A DNA stretch of 43,211 bases from NCBI GenBank assembly GCA_022572185.1, contig JACZWL010000028.1:1-43211 (forward strand), given 5' to 3'. Below the pieces are notes generated by a model. The model saw only the letters and a program-made list of their open reading frames with translations, searched no databases and had not been told where the DNA came from. The translations under genes and the position numbers were made by a program. Shown here in pieces: positions 42,720 to 43,211 of this stretch; the first letter of the stretch is position 1; each line of letters opens with the position of its first letter. The stretch comes from Pseudomonadota bacterium (lineage in GTDB: Bacteria > Pseudomonadota > Gammaproteobacteria > Steroidobacterales > Woeseiaceae).

Positions 42720-42778
42720 CAGGCGCTGAAATCCTCAAGTGATCTTGCGCAGCAACCGGCAACACACCCGGGCTAAAG
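42720..42778. repeat. Dispersed repeat (GATCTTACGC family), copy 3
   Basis: AAATCCTCAAG, GATCTTGCGCAGCAACCGGC and CGGGCTAAAG, nearly the same as 19684-19742. The TAG stop of malate dehydrogenase (42773-42775) falls inside the terminal GGGCTAAAG. Confidence 0.7.
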
Positions 42779-43211
42779 CAGGTCTTCGATCGCAGCGCGT
42801 TCCTCCCTCAGCTCAGCCTCGGTGGCATCCATGCGCTCCCTGCTGAAGTCGCTGATCCCGAGCCCCTGCACGATTTCGTAAGCACCGCCACTGCAGCGAA
42901 CGGGGTAGGAATAGATCACACCTTCCTCTATGCCATAGCTGGCATCGGCCGGTATTGCCATGCTGACCCAATCGTCATTTGGCGTGCCATACACCCAGTC
43001 ATGTATGTGGTCGATCGCAGCAGACGCCGCGGACGCCGCCGAAGACGCACCCCTGGCCTTGATAATGGCCGCCCCGCGCTGCTGAACGGCCGGTATGAAC
43101 TCATCAATCAGCCAGCTTTCATCGACCAGGCTCAGCGCTGCCTGCCCGCCGACGGTGGCATGATGAATATCCGGATATTGCGTGGCCGAATGATTTCCCC
43201 AGATCGTTAAC
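42773..43211 (-). CDS. mdh: Malate dehydrogenase, C-terminal part (cut by the window edge)
   Basis: The last 145 or so residues of an NAD-dependent malate dehydrogenase. Reading from the window edge, the catalytic His sits in [12 protein letters not shown]. There follow [39 protein letters not shown] and a C-terminus ending IEDLL with [17 protein letters not shown] before it, as in the long cytosolic-type bacterial Mdh. It oxidises malate to oxaloacetate in the citric acid cycle. The N-terminal NAD-binding half lies outside. Confidence 0.95.
   Translation of the reverse strand, partial: LTIWGNHSATQYPDIHHATVGGQAALSLVDESWLIDEFIPAVQQRGAAIIKARGASSAASAASAAIDHIHDWVYGTPNDDWVSMAIPADASYGIEEGVIYSYPVRCSGGAYEIVQGLGISDFSRERMDATEAELREERAAIEDLL

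Overview
The window is a gene-dense stretch of a gammaproteobacterial chromosome. Evidence for this is the polA / engB / cytochrome c4 / dsbA neighbourhood (familiar from Pseudomonas and Xanthomonas), a divergent lptM-type lipoprotein, a FadE-type acyl-CoA dehydrogenase, GspA/GspB, and frequent GTG/TTG starts with tight ATGA overlaps. The acetylornithine-type transcarbamylase recalls xanthomonad-like relatives. A free-living, probably aquatic lineage is my guess; no 16S or marker gene fixes the genus. I see no tRNA, rRNA, CRISPR, prophage or insertion sequence, but several families of short dispersed repeats sit between genes.

Layout. 1-7.1 kb: tail of an unknown gene, a membrane-anchored protein with a TonB-like N-terminus, a small CBU_0592-type membrane protein, a DUF885 peptidase-like protein, an L,D-transpeptidase, lipoprotein DsbA and cytochrome c4. 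7.3-11.3 kb: engB, then polA and lptM on the other strand. The gap between engB and polA carries a convincing small-RNA gene with C-rich hairpin loops and a strong terminator. 11.3-19.5 kb: one minus-strand arginine operon in the order argR, argG, a P-loop protein of unknown function, argC, argD, a transcarbamylase of the N-acyl-ornithine group, argB, argH. It has no visible glutamate N-acetyltransferase and no argE. 19.7-22.9 kb: an esterase, then rraA-nudC-NRDE. 23.0-24.4 kb: an FlhC homologue divergent from a protein that looks like two FlhD domains in tandem, with no flagellar genes nearby. 24.4-26.8 kb: a YadGH-type ABC transporter and a SRAP (YedK) gene. 26.9-29.2 kb: GspB/GspA. 29.3-31.4 kb: dinB and ispA.

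31.5-38.0 kb holds an almost complete mevalonate pathway, which is unusual in a group that normally uses the MEP route. A plus-strand operon with a good sigma-70 promoter encodes diphosphomevalonate decarboxylase, phosphomevalonate kinase, a single 746-residue polypeptide joining class II HMG-CoA reductase to mevalonate kinase, and type I IPP isomerase. HMG-CoA synthase converges on it, and farnesyl diphosphate synthase lies divergently upstream. Together they carry acetoacetyl-CoA to farnesyl diphosphate, lacking only the thiolase. 38.0-43.2 kb: a DUF4399 lipoprotein, a DUF4286-DUF3667 membrane protein, FadE with a histone-H1-like basic tail, and the end of malate dehydrogenase.

The points most worth following up are the HMGR-mevalonate kinase fusion, the tandem-FlhD/FlhC pair, the unknown P-loop gene inside the arginine operon together with the altered specificity residue of its transcarbamylase, and the polA-linked C-rich small RNA.
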